Of a stretch of 64,000 nt of DNA, positions 48,200 to 57,800 are shown in pieces. This DNA comes from Allotamlana fucoidanivorans. Its GTDB lineage: Bacteria; Bacteroidota; Bacteroidia; Flavobacteriales; Flavobacteriaceae. The notes beneath the pieces are model-generated. The model saw only the letters and a list, made by a program, of their open reading frames with translations, was not told where the DNA came from and made no database searches. The stretch is from NCBI RefSeq assembly GCF_006265225.1, contig NZ_VDCS01000010.1:149168-213167 (forward strand), written 5' to 3'. Position 1 is the stretch's first letter; each line of letters starts with the position of its first letter. The translations under genes and the position numbers were made by a program.

Positions 48200-48934
48200 C
48201 TATAACTTTACAGTAAGATGTTGTTCCAACCTCTCACATTCATCTTCCCAATCTCTAGAAATATTTTCTTTAATCAATTTGGCTGGGTAGCCACCCACCA
48301 TGGTATTACTGCCCAAGGTCGTGTAATCCTTATTACACAAACTATTAGAAGCTACGGTAAAATAATTTGGAGTTATTGTATTTTGCATAATCGATACCCG
48401 ATTACCCATGTAATTATAACTACCTAACTTTATTTCTCCAGTTTTAGGGTAGACTTCTTGCGTTAAGGTGTTTTTCATAGAGTGAAAATTGGTATCAATG
48501 ATTTGTGATTCTGAACCAATTTGAACCCACTCCATAATAATTATCTTGTTAGTGCAAATAATTTTCGATGAACTTGCAATTGTTGACATATGCCCTATTT
48601 CTAATAAAGCATTCTTGGCGGTATAAAAAAACATGTCTTTACCTAAACAAACATTTCCATTAAATCTAACTTTTCCCTCTAGAAATATCTCAGCAATACC
48701 CATTGATCTTGTGGTCATTTCATAAGGTTGACCAAAACCAATCATAGCTGGTTTTATTTCCGCATCGATCTCAACACTTCCCAATAAACTGGTAAACTTA
48801 ACATTGCCGTAAAAGAAAACAGGCAGTTTTTTGGCCGTTTTAAAAGGCAACATTTTGAAGTTAAAATAGATGGTTTTTACCCAATTAACTCCCATGTATA
48901 GTTTCCATCTTCTTTTAAGTCCTAAGCCAAGCAT
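48200..48934 (-). CDS. Hexapeptide-repeat acyltransferase (left-handed beta-helix)
   Basis: 244 residues with repeating [LIV]Gxxxx units: IGFGQPYEMTTRS, LGKDMFFYTAKNALLEIGHMS, IGSESQIIDTNFH, LGSYNYMGNRVSIM, LGSNTMVGGYPAKLI. Such enzymes acetylate or acylate amino-sugars. It would suit the N-acylation step after the FdtB-like aminotransferase. It abuts fdtA (3 bp) and the flippase (0 bp). Confidence 0.8.
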   Translation of the reverse strand: MLGLGLKRRWKLYMGVNWVKTIYFNFKMLPFKTAKKLPVFFYGNVKFTSLLGSVEIDAEIKPAMIGFGQPYEMTTRSMGIAEIFLEGKVRFNGNVCLGKDMFFYTAKNALLEIGHMSTIASSSKIICTNKIIIMEWVQIGSESQIIDTNFHSMKNTLTQEVYPKTGEIKLGSYNYMGNRVSIMQNTITPNYFTVASNSLCNKDYTTLGSNTMVGGYPAKLIKENISRDWEDECERLEQHLTVKL

Positions 48935-50416
48935 TTAATTGTTTTTCTTTTTTAAAAACTTAAGCAACACTCCCTTTATATTCATTCGTTTATTGAACAT
49001 TAGCAAGGTAAATAAAACTGAGGAAATAGTTATCAATGCACCTAATAAAATACTAATAGTACTATTAGAAATAAAGGTACATATTAAGGCCAAAATTGAT
49101 AGTAATAAACACACTATAAAAGTTTTATAAACTTTTGAAAAAAGCTGAAGTCCATAAAAGTATTTTGTAACAACAGCTATTCCTAATAAATGTATTAGAT
49201 AATACACCATTAAACCAGCACCCAACCAAGTTAAACCGCCATAGCTATAGAACGCTAAACATATTATTAACATTAAAAGATTAAAAAGAGAAGCTGTTTT
49301 CACATAAAGTTTTGAATCGCCTCTAGCAATGATAACATATCCCATAGAAAAAGAAAAGGCCTTAAATAACATCCCTATAATTCCATAAGTCATCATACCT
49401 ATAACAACTATAAATTCTTTGGTAAATAGCACATGAATTATCAATTCTCTAAACAACAAAAATAAGGTTATGATTGGGGTTATTAACAACATAGCCACAT
49501 CTGCTTGTTTACTCACAACACTATTGATTAAATCTGTATTAGAATGCACTTCAGATAATCTAGGAAAATAATCGGTTGCCATTGCACTAAAAACCATCCC
49601 TACATACGCATTAATAATTAAAAAACCTGCATTATAGAATCCTACTTCTTGTACACCTCCTTCGTTTCTAATATAGATTTGAATTACCCATGCAACCAAT
49701 GCTGCTAAAAGAGAAGAATAACTCATCGTTAACCCTAGAGTTAACATACTTTTACTTTCTTTAAAAAGCTTCTTTATACCTAAAGCTTCTGTAGAATAAG
49801 TTTTATCTTTTGAGTAAAAATGTAGTACTATATAAATAACCACAAAGCTTACAATAACAGCAGGTACAATACCTTCTGTTCCTAAAAAATAATATAACGG
49901 TACAGTAAAAACAAGTGATAAAAAGCTGCCTAACACATTGGCTTTTGCAAGTTTTTTCAGTTGTCTAGTTCCTTGTAAAATTGTCATTTTACCATTGGCT
50001 AGCTGATTAAACAAAATAGCCACAGACAACCAAACAAAGGCAAATTTATATGTTGCCGTACCGAAAGTCCAAATACTTAAGCTTTTGGAAAACAATATGG
50101 TAATTACCCCTCCTAAAATACCTGAAATCCATATCACCCTATTCAGTACACCAATAAATTCATTAACCTTTAATGAATCATGATTACGTTGTGAAATTTC
50201 TTTTACAGCACTGGTATCTAAACCTAGTTTTGTAAAATTTACAAGCATGTTTATAGTAGAATTAAAAAGTGCTAGAATTCCAAAGCCGCTAGCGCCTATT
50301 AAAATAGTTACCAGCTTTGTTTTTATAATAGAAATAAGGATATTAAAGATTTTAACCCCACCAAATAGAGAGGTTGCTTTTAAAATTTGCCCATATGAAT
50401 TTTTATTATCATCCAA
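48935..50416 (-). CDS. O-antigen/polysaccharide flippase (Wzx-like, MATE/MOP superfamily), copy 1
   Basis: 493 residues with about fourteen spans. The N-terminal run TSLFGGVKIFNILISIIKTK and AEGIVPAV-like segments are typical of MOP-family lipid-linked glycan flippases. The start is TTG (50416), two bases after the aminotransferase stop; no ATG is in frame. Moves undecaprenyl-linked repeat units across the inner membrane. Confidence 0.85.
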   Translation of the reverse strand: MDDNKNSYGQILKATSLFGGVKIFNILISIIKTKLVTILIGASGFGILALFNSTINMLVNFTKLGLDTSAVKEISQRNHDSLKVNEFIGVLNRVIWISGILGGVITILFSKSLSIWTFGTATYKFAFVWLSVAILFNQLANGKMTILQGTRQLKKLAKANVLGSFLSLVFTVPLYYFLGTEGIVPAVIVSFVVIYIVLHFYSKDKTYSTEALGIKKLFKESKSMLTLGLTMSYSSLLAALVAWVIQIYIRNEGGVQEVGFYNAGFLIINAYVGMVFSAMATDYFPRLSEVHSNTDLINSVVSKQADVAMLLITPIITLFLLFRELIIHVLFTKEFIVVIGMMTYGIIGMLFKAFSFSMGYVIIARGDSKLYVKTASLFNLLMLIICLAFYSYGGLTWLGAGLMVYYLIHLLGIAVVTKYFYGLQLFSKVYKTFIVCLLLSILALICTFISNSTISILLGALITISSVLFTLLMFNKRMNIKGVLLKFLKKKNN

Positions 50417-50418
50417 GC

Positions 50419-51522
50419 TTATGAGTATTTTTTAAGGGTAAAAACAATTTTTTTAATTTCATCTTCAGATAAAATTGGGTTTAATGGTATGCTTAAAACC
50501 TCTTTGTGAATTTGTTCTGTAATAGGCAAGCTTAAATTACTAAACTCACTATAAGCTTTTTGTTTATGAATAGGAATTGGATAATGTATAGCAGTTTCAA
50601 TACCTTCTTTTAAAAGAGTTTCTTTAAGTTTATTTCTATCCTTACTTCTTATAACAAATAAATGAAAAACGTGACTTTCTAATTTCTTTATAGATGGTAA
50701 AGTAATTGACGAAGCGTCTATCTGATTTAAATAATAATTAGCTATTTGTTGTCGTTTTAAATTATCTAAATCTAACTGCTTTAGTTTTATTCTTAAAAAA
50801 GCAGTCTGTAACGCGTCTATACGATTATTAAATCCTTTATAAATATTTTCATAACTATTAATTCTTCCGTAATTTCTTAACTTAAAAATCACTTCGGCTA
50901 AAGCAGCATTATTGGTAGTTATGGCTCCTGCCTCTCCTAAAGCTCCAAGATTCTTACTTGGATAAAAACTAAAAGCCGCAACATCTGATACATTACCAGC
51001 CTTTCTTCCATCTTTATGTACCGCTCCATGTGCTTGAGCAGCGTCTTCAATAAGTATTAAATCATGTCTTTTTGCAATCTGCTCTAATACATCTACGTCA
51101 TATAAATTTCCATATAAATGAACCCCTAAAATAGCCTTAGTCTTTTTTGTAATATGAGCTTCTATACACTCAACATCTATATTATATGTTTTTAATGATG
51201 GCTCAACTAAAATAGGCACCAAGCCTTTTTGGCTAACAGCTAATATAGAAGCAATGTAAGTATTTGCAGGAACTAACACTTCATCGCCTTCTGAAAGCTT
51301 TCCCAACAATTTATAAGCTTCAATAATGAGATATAGAGCATCTAAGCCAGAACTAACTCCTATACAATGCATAGTACCACAAAAGTTAGCATACTCTTTT
51401 TCAAAAGCTAATACTTCTTCTCCTAGAACGTACTGCCCAGAACTTAAAAAATCTTGAAATTTCTTTTCAAATTCTTTTTGAAAACGTTGATTAATTTGAT
51501 GTAAATCTAAAAACTTAATCAT
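50419..51522 (-). CDS. fdtB: DegT/DnrJ/EryC1 sugar aminotransferase (FdtB-like)
   Basis: 367 residues, PLP-dependent fold type I. It has GVSSGLDALYLIIEA, the PLP aspartate region VLIEDAAQAHGA and the Schiff-base lysine in SFYPSKNLGALGEAGAI. Transaminates a 3-keto-6-deoxy nucleotide sugar. The nearby FdtA-like isomerase suggests dTDP-3-amino-3,6-dideoxyhexose. It overlaps the FemAB gene by 4 bp. Confidence 0.85.
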   Translation of the reverse strand: MIKFLDLHQINQRFQKEFEKKFQDFLSSGQYVLGEEVLAFEKEYANFCGTMHCIGVSSGLDALYLIIEAYKLLGKLSEGDEVLVPANTYIASILAVSQKGLVPILVEPSLKTYNIDVECIEAHITKKTKAILGVHLYGNLYDVDVLEQIAKRHDLILIEDAAQAHGAVHKDGRKAGNVSDVAAFSFYPSKNLGALGEAGAITTNNAALAEVIFKLRNYGRINSYENIYKGFNNRIDALQTAFLRIKLKQLDLDNLKRQQIANYYLNQIDASSITLPSIKKLESHVFHLFVIRSKDRNKLKETLLKEGIETAIHYPIPIHKQKAYSEFSNLSLPITEQIHKEVLSIPLNPILSEDEIKKIVFTLKKYS

Positions 51523-52463
51523 GCTAAATGTAAACTAAACGTATCTTGAATATGAATATTACAGCCCAATTCTTCTTTTTGTTTTAAAAGCCCCTCATTA
51601 AACCCCATTTCACTTTTATCCGTCACAGTTCCCATAGAAAAGAATTGCCTTCCTTCTTTTTTAGATTTCTCAATTAAAAATAAAAACAAATAATCCAAAG
51701 CTCTTAACTTTTCGCCTTGCTTGGTTGTTGCTCCGTATTGTGATTTTATAACTCTTCCTGTATCAAACACAGTAATTCCAGCTAACACCTCCTCTTTTAA
51801 ATAAATATTATACTGCTTTATATTATTAGGAAACAAAACTTTTAAATATTCTATTTCTGCTAAAGTATGCACAGGACTTGCCCCATAACGTTCTTTAAGT
51901 TTTGGTTGTAAAACATTATTCCAAAATATAGCAAAAGAATCATTCTCTTTTATTTTAAAATCAAATTTATCCCCTCTTCGTTTGCTCTTTAATTTTGACT
52001 TATGTATTACAAGTTCTTTATCATAATTTATTGCCAAAACCATCTCTCTCTTTAACTTATAATCATACTTACTAACCTCATATGGTACTTCAAAATTAGG
52101 TTGGGTACAATAAAATTCAGGAATCTGCTTTACAACTAATTTTTCAATTTTGGCTTCTTTAAGATAATTTATAAGGGTTTTAAAAACATGAAAGACCTTA
52201 TCACCAGAAATAGTTGCCTCAAAAACCAAACCTCCATAAGTTAATCCTTGATGTGAGTATACTCCATTATCAACTATATTGGCTGGAAAAACAGCTACTA
52301 ATTTTTGTACTCTGTAAACTAACAGTGAAAAATCATCAAAACGATCTTGATGATACTCCATAAAATCTCTATGAAATAAAAATGTACCGTTCTTGGAATT
52401 CTCAACAAAACGATTCCACTGATCATAATACGAGCTATTATACTTTACAACTCGATAATCCAT
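51519..52463 (-). CDS. FemAB/GNAT-fold transferase in the glycan operon
   Basis: 314 residues: WNRFVENSKNGTFLFHRDFMEYH at the N-terminus is the hallmark of a FemAB-like (GNAT_acetyltr) group, and the C-terminal QYGATTKQGEKLRALDYLFL holds the acyl-donor loop. Such proteins sit in Bacteroidota surface-glycan operons and probably transfer an acyl or amino-acid group to a sugar. The exact reaction is not known. Confidence 0.75.
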   Translation of the reverse strand: MDYRVVKYNSSYYDQWNRFVENSKNGTFLFHRDFMEYHQDRFDDFSLLVYRVQKLVAVFPANIVDNGVYSHQGLTYGGLVFEATISGDKVFHVFKTLINYLKEAKIEKLVVKQIPEFYCTQPNFEVPYEVSKYDYKLKREMVLAINYDKELVIHKSKLKSKRRGDKFDFKIKENDSFAIFWNNVLQPKLKERYGASPVHTLAEIEYLKVLFPNNIKQYNIYLKEEVLAGITVFDTGRVIKSQYGATTKQGEKLRALDYLFLFLIEKSKKEGRQFFSMGTVTDKSEMGFNEGLLKQKEELGCNIHIQDTFSLHLA

Positions 52464-52489
52464 TTTCAGTTTAATTAAATTTTAAAATA

Positions 52490-53797
52490 TTATTGCTCAG
52501 ATGCTCCTTTATCCACCCCAAACAACGAGCTTCCAAAAATGAGTAAAATTATACCATAATACATCACATAACTAACAAAATGAGCTACCACAGCTCCTTT
52601 TCCTCCCTGATATAAATTGACAAAGTAAACACTTGTAATGTATAAAGATATGATTAAAAAAGCTTCGGTAAGTATATAATGCCAAAACATCTTCTTTGCT
52701 AAAAATTGATATGCTATTACAATAGACAATACTTTTATAAAATCACCCAACAATTGCCAAAAAAACCAATCTTCTATCGGATTAAATTCTTCTGAAAACA
52801 CTAGCAAAACCACATATTTCCTTAAAATATAAATCACAACCATACCTGCCAAAAGAATTGGAATAATGGTCTTGTAAAAACCATACACCTCCATTTTAAA
52901 TTCTTTTTTATCAGTAATCTCTGCAAATCTTGGCAAGAGATACAAACCAATTAATGACGTAACAAGCATTAAGTAGTATTTTGAAATTCTAAACATGGCT
53001 TCCCAATACCCTGCATCGCGGTAGCCAATATGGTCAATGATATAAGATCTTATGGCTATTGCTACTAAGGGCAAGAATACCGATGCAAAAAGCGCCATTA
53101 CGGTATAGGTGCTTAATTTCTTTAAAACGCCAAAATTAACACGGCTTATTTTTAAATAAGAAATCAAACTTCTTCTATTAATAATGCCCACTAGAGTAAT
53201 TAAAAAGATTAAAGCCTCAGCAATAACCACAGAAACCAAAGCACCATCAATTTTATTCTGATATATTAATAGCAAGGCTACAGATACGCTCAATATTTGT
53301 CCTATAATATTTATTATAATAAGTATCTTATATTTTGAAAACCCGTTCATGATTGAAAACGAAAACATGTTAAGGGCATAAAAAGGTAGTATAATAGCCA
53401 AGATTCTTATCACATAAGCGTAATCGTTGTAATTAGGAAAAATTAAATCATTTATCCATTCTGATTTAAAATAACAAAAAAAGCAAACTACTATAGTTGA
53501 CAAAAAGCCTATATAATAAGCCGTGGAAAGTGTTTTACTAAGCTCTACACTATCTTCCTTAAACTTAGACACGTATTTTACAACCCCTTTATAAAACCCA
53601 ACCGTTGAAACAGTTTGTATAGCTCCTGTAAAATTTCTTAAGTTACCAATTAATGCTAGTCCTTCAGCGCCAATGAATATCGCTATTGCTTTCGATGTTA
53701 AGATTCCAGCTATTATTCTGGTTATTACTGATGCCGTTTGCAAAGAGGTTATTTTTACAAGAACCTTTGTATTTATGTAGTCTATTAATTTCTTCAA
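52490..53797 (-). CDS. Polysaccharide flippase (Wzx-like), copy 2
   Basis: 435 residues with about twelve spans (ITRIIAGILTSKAIAIFIGAEG; LALIGNLRNFTGAIQTVSTVGF). Different in sequence from the flippase at 48935-50416, so not a recent duplicate. First gene of the operon, with a TTG start; the promoter and inverted repeat are at 53874-53903. Confidence 0.83.
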   Translation of the reverse strand: MKKLIDYINTKVLVKITSLQTASVITRIIAGILTSKAIAIFIGAEGLALIGNLRNFTGAIQTVSTVGFYKGVVKYVSKFKEDSVELSKTLSTAYYIGFLSTIVVCFFCYFKSEWINDLIFPNYNDYAYVIRILAIILPFYALNMFSFSIMNGFSKYKILIIINIIGQILSVSVALLLIYQNKIDGALVSVVIAEALIFLITLVGIINRRSLISYLKISRVNFGVLKKLSTYTVMALFASVFLPLVAIAIRSYIIDHIGYRDAGYWEAMFRISKYYLMLVTSLIGLYLLPRFAEITDKKEFKMEVYGFYKTIIPILLAGMVVIYILRKYVVLLVFSEEFNPIEDWFFWQLLGDFIKVLSIVIAYQFLAKKMFWHYILTEAFLIISLYITSVYFVNLYQGGKGAVVAHFVSYVMYYGIILLIFGSSLFGVDKGASEQ

Positions 53798-53873
53798 TTA
53801 ATACATTTTTTCATTTCTTAACAGAATGACATTAAAAAAGACATTAATGTTTTTTTAACACAGAAAAGAAGGG

Positions 53874-53903
53874 TTGGTTATCGTTATTTAGTAACCAAAT
53901 ATA
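53874..53903 (-). promoter_or_regulatory. Promoter and putative operator of the polysaccharide operon
   Basis: TATATTTG (minus, 53903-53896) is a consensus -7 box about 100 bp before the first flippase. TTGGTTA (53874-53880) and TAACCAA (53892-53898) form a perfect 7-bp inverted repeat with 11 bp between. It overlaps the -7 box and the start of transcription, as a repressor site would. Confidence 0.45.
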
Positions 53904-53957
53904 CAAAAAGGATTAAAGCAAACTGTAGACTTTTCGATAAGCTACTCAAGTATTAGC

Positions 53958-54194
53958 CTATGACGATTTTTTACCGTAGAGGTAATAAATATTTATGCAA
54001 AGAATAGCGGCGTTGGTTATAATAATAGGCTTTGACACTGGAGATAGTACAAACCCATAAAAAACGAATAGTAAACATCCTAAGGAGTTTACTATTCGTA
54101 ATTTTTTCACAGATTTCATTAAGAAAGATAATAAGACTGTGCCCATTGCCGCATAGCCCACCCATTCTACCCATGATATTTCAAAAAACGTCAA
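53958..54194 (-). CDS. YgjV-family small inner membrane protein
   Basis: 78 residues, three hydrophobic spans (WVGYAAMGTVLLSFLMKS; LGCLLFVFYGFVLSPV; IIITNAAILCINIYYLYG) as in the Imp-YgjV family. It begins with TTG 2 bp after the typA stop, so it is coupled to typA. Function unknown. Confidence 0.7.
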   Translation of the reverse strand: MTFFEISWVEWVGYAAMGTVLLSFLMKSVKKLRIVNSLGCLLFVFYGFVLSPVSKPIIITNAAILCINIYYLYGKKSS

Positions 54195-54196
54195 TC

Positions 54197-55996
54197 CTAA
54201 ATTGATTTATTTCGTTTACGCTCTACTTCTGTTAAAAATATTTTTCTAATGCGAAGATGATTTGGTGTTACTTCAACATACTCATCTTTTTGAATATATT
54301 CTAAAGCTTCTTCTAATGAAAATTTAATTGCAGGAACAATTTTAGCTTTATCATCGGCTCCAGACGAACGTACGTTACTTAATTTCTTCGTTTTTGTAAC
54401 GTTTACGGTCATATCATCACCACGAGAGTTTTCTCCAATTACCTGCCCTTCATAAATATCTTCTCCTGGATCTATAAAGAATTTACCACGCTCTTGTAAT
54501 TTATCAATAGAGTAAGGTATAGCTTGACCATTTTCCATAGATACTAAACTACCATTTTGACGTTCTGGAATACCTCCTTTTAACGGCTGATATTCTTTAA
54601 ATCTATGCGCCATAATAGCCTCACCAGCCGTAGCTGTAAGTAATTGGTTTCTCAATCCGATAATACCTCTTGAAGGAATAACAAATTCGCAAACCATACG
54701 ATCGCCTTTGGCTTCCATACTAAGCATTTCACCTTTTCTAAGTGTAACCATTTCAATGGCTTTCCCAGACACTTCTTCTGGTAAATCAATAGTCATTTCT
54801 TCCACAGGTTCACACTTCACGCCATCAATCTCCTTTATAATAACCTGAGGCTGACCAATTTGCAACTCATACCCCTCACGCCTCATGGTTTCTATTAAAA
54901 CTGATAAGTGCAATACCCCGCGACCAAATACCATAAACTTATCTGCGCTACCAGTTTCTTCAACTCTTAAGGCTAAGTTTTTTTCTAACTCTTTAGTCAG
55001 TCGGTCTTTTATATGTCTTGAGGTCACATATTTACCATCTTTACCAAAGAACGGTGAATCATTAATAGTAAAGAGCATACTCATAGTCGGCTCATCAATA
55101 GCAATGGTTTTTAACCCTTCAGGATTTTCCCAATCGGCAACCGTATCACCAATTTCAAAACCTTCTAATCCTACAATAGCACAAATATCACCTGCTTTAA
55201 CTTCATCTACCTTTTTACGACCTAGGCCTTCAAAGGTATGAAGCTCTTTTATTCTAGATTTCACGATACTTCCATCACGCTTTACCAAAGAAATATTCTG
55301 ATTTACCTTTAACTCACCACGTGTTAACCTTCCAATAGCAATACGCCCAGTAAATGATGAAAAATCTAAAGAAGTAATTAACATTTGTGTGGTTCCCTCT
55401 TCTATCTTTGGCTCAGGAATATGTTCAATAACCATATCTAATAAAGGCTCTATGTTTTCTGTTGGTTTTTGCCAATCTTCACTCATCCAATTATTTTTAG
55501 CAGAGCCATAAACGGTGGGGAAATCTAATTGCCACTCTTCGGCACCTAACTCAAACATTAAATCGAACACTTTTTCATGCACCTCATCAGGGGTACAATT
55601 CTCCTTATCAACTTTATTAACAACTACACATGGCTTTAAACCTAAGTCAATAGCTTTTTGTAAAACAAAGCGTGTTTGTGGCATAGGCCCTTCAAACGCA
55701 TCAACTAACAACAATACACCATCGGCCATATTTAATACACGCTCTACTTCTCCTCCAAAATCGGCGTGACCAGGTGTGTCAATGATATTAATTTTTGTAT
55801 CTTTATAGGTAACCGAAACATTTTTTGAGGTAATTGTAATACCTCTTTCTCGTTCCAAATCATTATTGTCAAGAATTAAATCGCCAGTGTTTTCGTTTTC
55901 ACGAAATAACTGACAATGGTACATAATCTTATCAACCAAGGTCGTTTTTCCGTGGTCTACGTGTGCAATAATTGCAATGTTTTTAATATTAGCCAT
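54197..55996 (-). CDS. typA: Ribosome-associated GTPase TypA/BipA
   Basis: 599 residues from the ATG at 55996 ([20 protein letters not shown]); an upstream in-frame TTG-like extension is not homologous. G1 is AHVDHGKT, G3 is DTPGHADFGGEV and G4 is NKVDKE; domains and the C-terminal RGIIGLRNQLLTATAGEAIM follow. Acts in ribosome assembly and stress adaptation. Confidence 0.96.
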   Translation of the reverse strand: MANIKNIAIIAHVDHGKTTLVDKIMYHCQLFRENENTGDLILDNNDLERERGITITSKNVSVTYKDTKINIIDTPGHADFGGEVERVLNMADGVLLLVDAFEGPMPQTRFVLQKAIDLGLKPCVVVNKVDKENCTPDEVHEKVFDLMFELGAEEWQLDFPTVYGSAKNNWMSEDWQKPTENIEPLLDMVIEHIPEPKIEEGTTQMLITSLDFSSFTGRIAIGRLTRGELKVNQNISLVKRDGSIVKSRIKELHTFEGLGRKKVDEVKAGDICAIVGLEGFEIGDTVADWENPEGLKTIAIDEPTMSMLFTINDSPFFGKDGKYVTSRHIKDRLTKELEKNLALRVEETGSADKFMVFGRGVLHLSVLIETMRREGYELQIGQPQVIIKEIDGVKCEPVEEMTIDLPEEVSGKAIEMVTLRKGEMLSMEAKGDRMVCEFVIPSRGIIGLRNQLLTATAGEAIMAHRFKEYQPLKGGIPERQNGSLVSMENGQAIPYSIDKLQERGKFFIDPGEDIYEGQVIGENSRGDDMTVNVTKTKKLSNVRSSGADDKAKIVPAIKFSLEEALEYIQKDEYVEVTPNHLRIRKIFLTEVERKRNKSI

Positions 55997-56152
55997 AATG
56001 TTGCCTTTATTTAAGCGTGCAAATGTACGTGATATTTTGTCATACAAGGTAACATTTTGTTAATTAAATGTTATAATATGATGCTACATCAACCTTTTTA
56101 ACCTTTCTAACGTTTAATACTATACATAACGATTTTTTTAATACTATTAATT

Positions 56153-56512
56153 ATGAAATCTCTAAGTAATTACACAAAGTTTACGCCTTATTTATATTTT
56201 ATTGCCATAACCATTTACTTTTTTACCGTTATAAACAGAGCAGAAGGACTAACAGCTTATCCTATTCTTCTTTTAGGTATACCTTTTTTATGGCAAATAA
56301 TAAAACCCAATAAATACCTAAACTTTTTATTGGGAATCACTTTTGTTTGTGTTTCGTCTTATTTAATCATTGTTTATTTTACGTATTTATTTAAAATTTT
56401 CAACTTTTCAAATCATTCTGTTCAACTTATAGGATCTGGAAGTTTATTATTCTTTTCAAGTTTGATTATGGCTCTGTGGATAATAAGAAATAGTTTAAAA
56501 GAATCACTATAA
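56153..56512 (+). CDS. Small multi-span membrane protein of unknown function
   Basis: 119 residues with four hydrophobic spans (FIAITIYFFTVI; YPILLLGIPFLWQIIK; LNFLLGITFVCVSSYLIIVYF; LIGSGSLLFFSSLIMALWII). No family recognised. It lies 157 bp from typA, divergently, and has its own start; kdsA follows 35 bp later behind a separate promoter. Confidence 0.6.
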   Translation: MKSLSNYTKFTPYLYFIAITIYFFTVINRAEGLTAYPILLLGIPFLWQIIKPNKYLNFLLGITFVCVSSYLIIVYFTYLFKIFNFSNHSVQLIGSGSLLFFSSLIMALWIIRNSLKESL

Positions 56513-56518
56513 TATATG

Positions 56519-56526
56519 TAACTTTG
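56519..56526 (+). promoter_or_regulatory. Promoter -7 element of kdsA
   Basis: TAACTTTG, exact consensus, 21 bp before the kdsA start. Confidence 0.55.
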
Positions 56527-56547
56527 TAGCCTAAAATTACAAAGCAA

Positions 56548-57366
56548 ATGAGCATTCAGGACGTTCCTAAAATTAAGCATACCCATTCTAACAACTTCTT
56601 TTTATTATGTGGCCCATGTGCTATTGAAGGCGAAGATATGGCGCTACGAATAGCTGAAAAAGTTGTTTCTATCACCGATAAATTAGAAATTCCTTATGTT
56701 TTTAAAGGTAGTTTTAAAAAAGCAAACAGAAGTAGAATTGATAGCTTTACCGGAATTGGTAATGAGAAAGCGCTTAAAATCTTAAAAAAAGTATCTGACA
56801 CATTTGATGTGCCAACTGTAACAGATATTCATGAAGTTGCTGATGCCCAATTAGCGGCTCAATATGTGGATGTGTTACAAATTCCTGCATTTTTAGTACG
56901 TCAAACTGATTTAGTGGTAGCAGCTGCCAAAACAGACAAGGTGGTTAACCTTAAAAAAGGGCAATTTATGAGTCCGGAAGCCATGAAACATGCCGTTCAA
57001 AAAGTAAAAGATGCAGGAAGCGACAAAGCTTGGATTACAGACCGTGGTTCCATGTTTGGGTATCAGGACATGATTGTTGATTTTCGTGGTATTCCTACCA
57101 TGCGTCAATATGCCCCAACCGTTTTAGACGTTACACATTCTCTGCAACAACCCAATCAAAGTGTTGGTGTGACAGGTGGTCGTCCAGATATGATTGAAAC
57201 TATTGCTCGTGCCGGAGTAGTAAATAATGTGGATGGCTTATTTATTGAAACCCATTTTGACCCTGCTAATGCTAAAAGTGATGGTGCCAATATGCTTCAT
57301 TTAGACAACTTAGAAAAACTTTTAAGTAATTTAGTTGCTATAAGAAAGACGGTAAACAATTTATAG
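56548..57366 (+). CDS. kdsA: 3-deoxy-8-phosphooctulonate (Kdo-8-P) synthase
   Basis: 272 residues: FLLCGPCAIEGEDMALRIAE, then KGSFKKANRSRIDSFTG (PEP site), FDVPTVTDIHE and LQIPAFLVRQTDL, GYQDMIVDFRGIP and THFDPANAKSDGAN. Condenses PEP with arabinose-5-phosphate for the inner LPS core. Carries C13 in GPCAIEG, so it may be the metal-dependent class or not; I cannot decide from the sequence. Confidence 0.95.
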   Translation: MSIQDVPKIKHTHSNNFFLLCGPCAIEGEDMALRIAEKVVSITDKLEIPYVFKGSFKKANRSRIDSFTGIGNEKALKILKKVSDTFDVPTVTDIHEVADAQLAAQYVDVLQIPAFLVRQTDLVVAAAKTDKVVNLKKGQFMSPEAMKHAVQKVKDAGSDKAWITDRGSMFGYQDMIVDFRGIPTMRQYAPTVLDVTHSLQQPNQSVGVTGGRPDMIETIARAGVVNNVDGLFIETHFDPANAKSDGANMLHLDNLEKLLSNLVAIRKTVNNL

Positions 57367-57392
57367 TAGCAGTTATTATTTATTTTTTGAAT

Positions 57393-57770
57393 TCATAAAA
57401 ACCATGCCTTTTTACCTTTTCTAGTATTTTCGGCGGCAGCATGCAATAATTGTTCAAAATTTTCTTGATCTAAATCTTCAATAGCTTTTAATTGAATAGA
57501 ACGCACCTGCTTTCTGTTATTATCATTCTTTAAAACAGGAAAATCATTCTCTAAAAGCACGCCATGAACAAAAACTACATCTACATAATCTTTCCCTTTT
57601 AAAATATTTAGATATACCATAGGTTTCTTACCTATATTGTAGAATGGTATTTTATAACTGTAACGTTCAACCACATGGGGAAGCGTATTCAGAATAACAT
57701 TCCGAACATACAACATGATGGATTGATACGGTTCTTTCTGGCTTAAAAAATATTGGTCTACTGGTTTCAA
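57393..57770 (-). CDS. DUF1801 family protein
   Basis: 125 residues, begins with TTG. KIPFYNIGKKPMVYLNILKGKDYVDVVFVHGVLL and IRSIQLKAIEDLD-like QVRSIQLKAIEDLD mark the DUF1801 fold (YdhG-like), a small iron-sulfur-repair-like family of uncertain role. It converges on kdsA. Confidence 0.75.
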   Translation of the reverse strand: MKPVDQYFLSQKEPYQSIMLYVRNVILNTLPHVVERYSYKIPFYNIGKKPMVYLNILKGKDYVDVVFVHGVLLENDFPVLKNDNNRKQVRSIQLKAIEDLDQENFEQLLHAAAENTRKGKKAWFL

Positions 57771-57800
57771 AAAAACTTCTTTGACTTACAAAATAAGCAT

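Noticed and set aside
53971..54174. Alternative frame over the YgjV gene
   Set aside because: Same reason; the YgjV frame has the family's hydrophobic pattern, the other does not.
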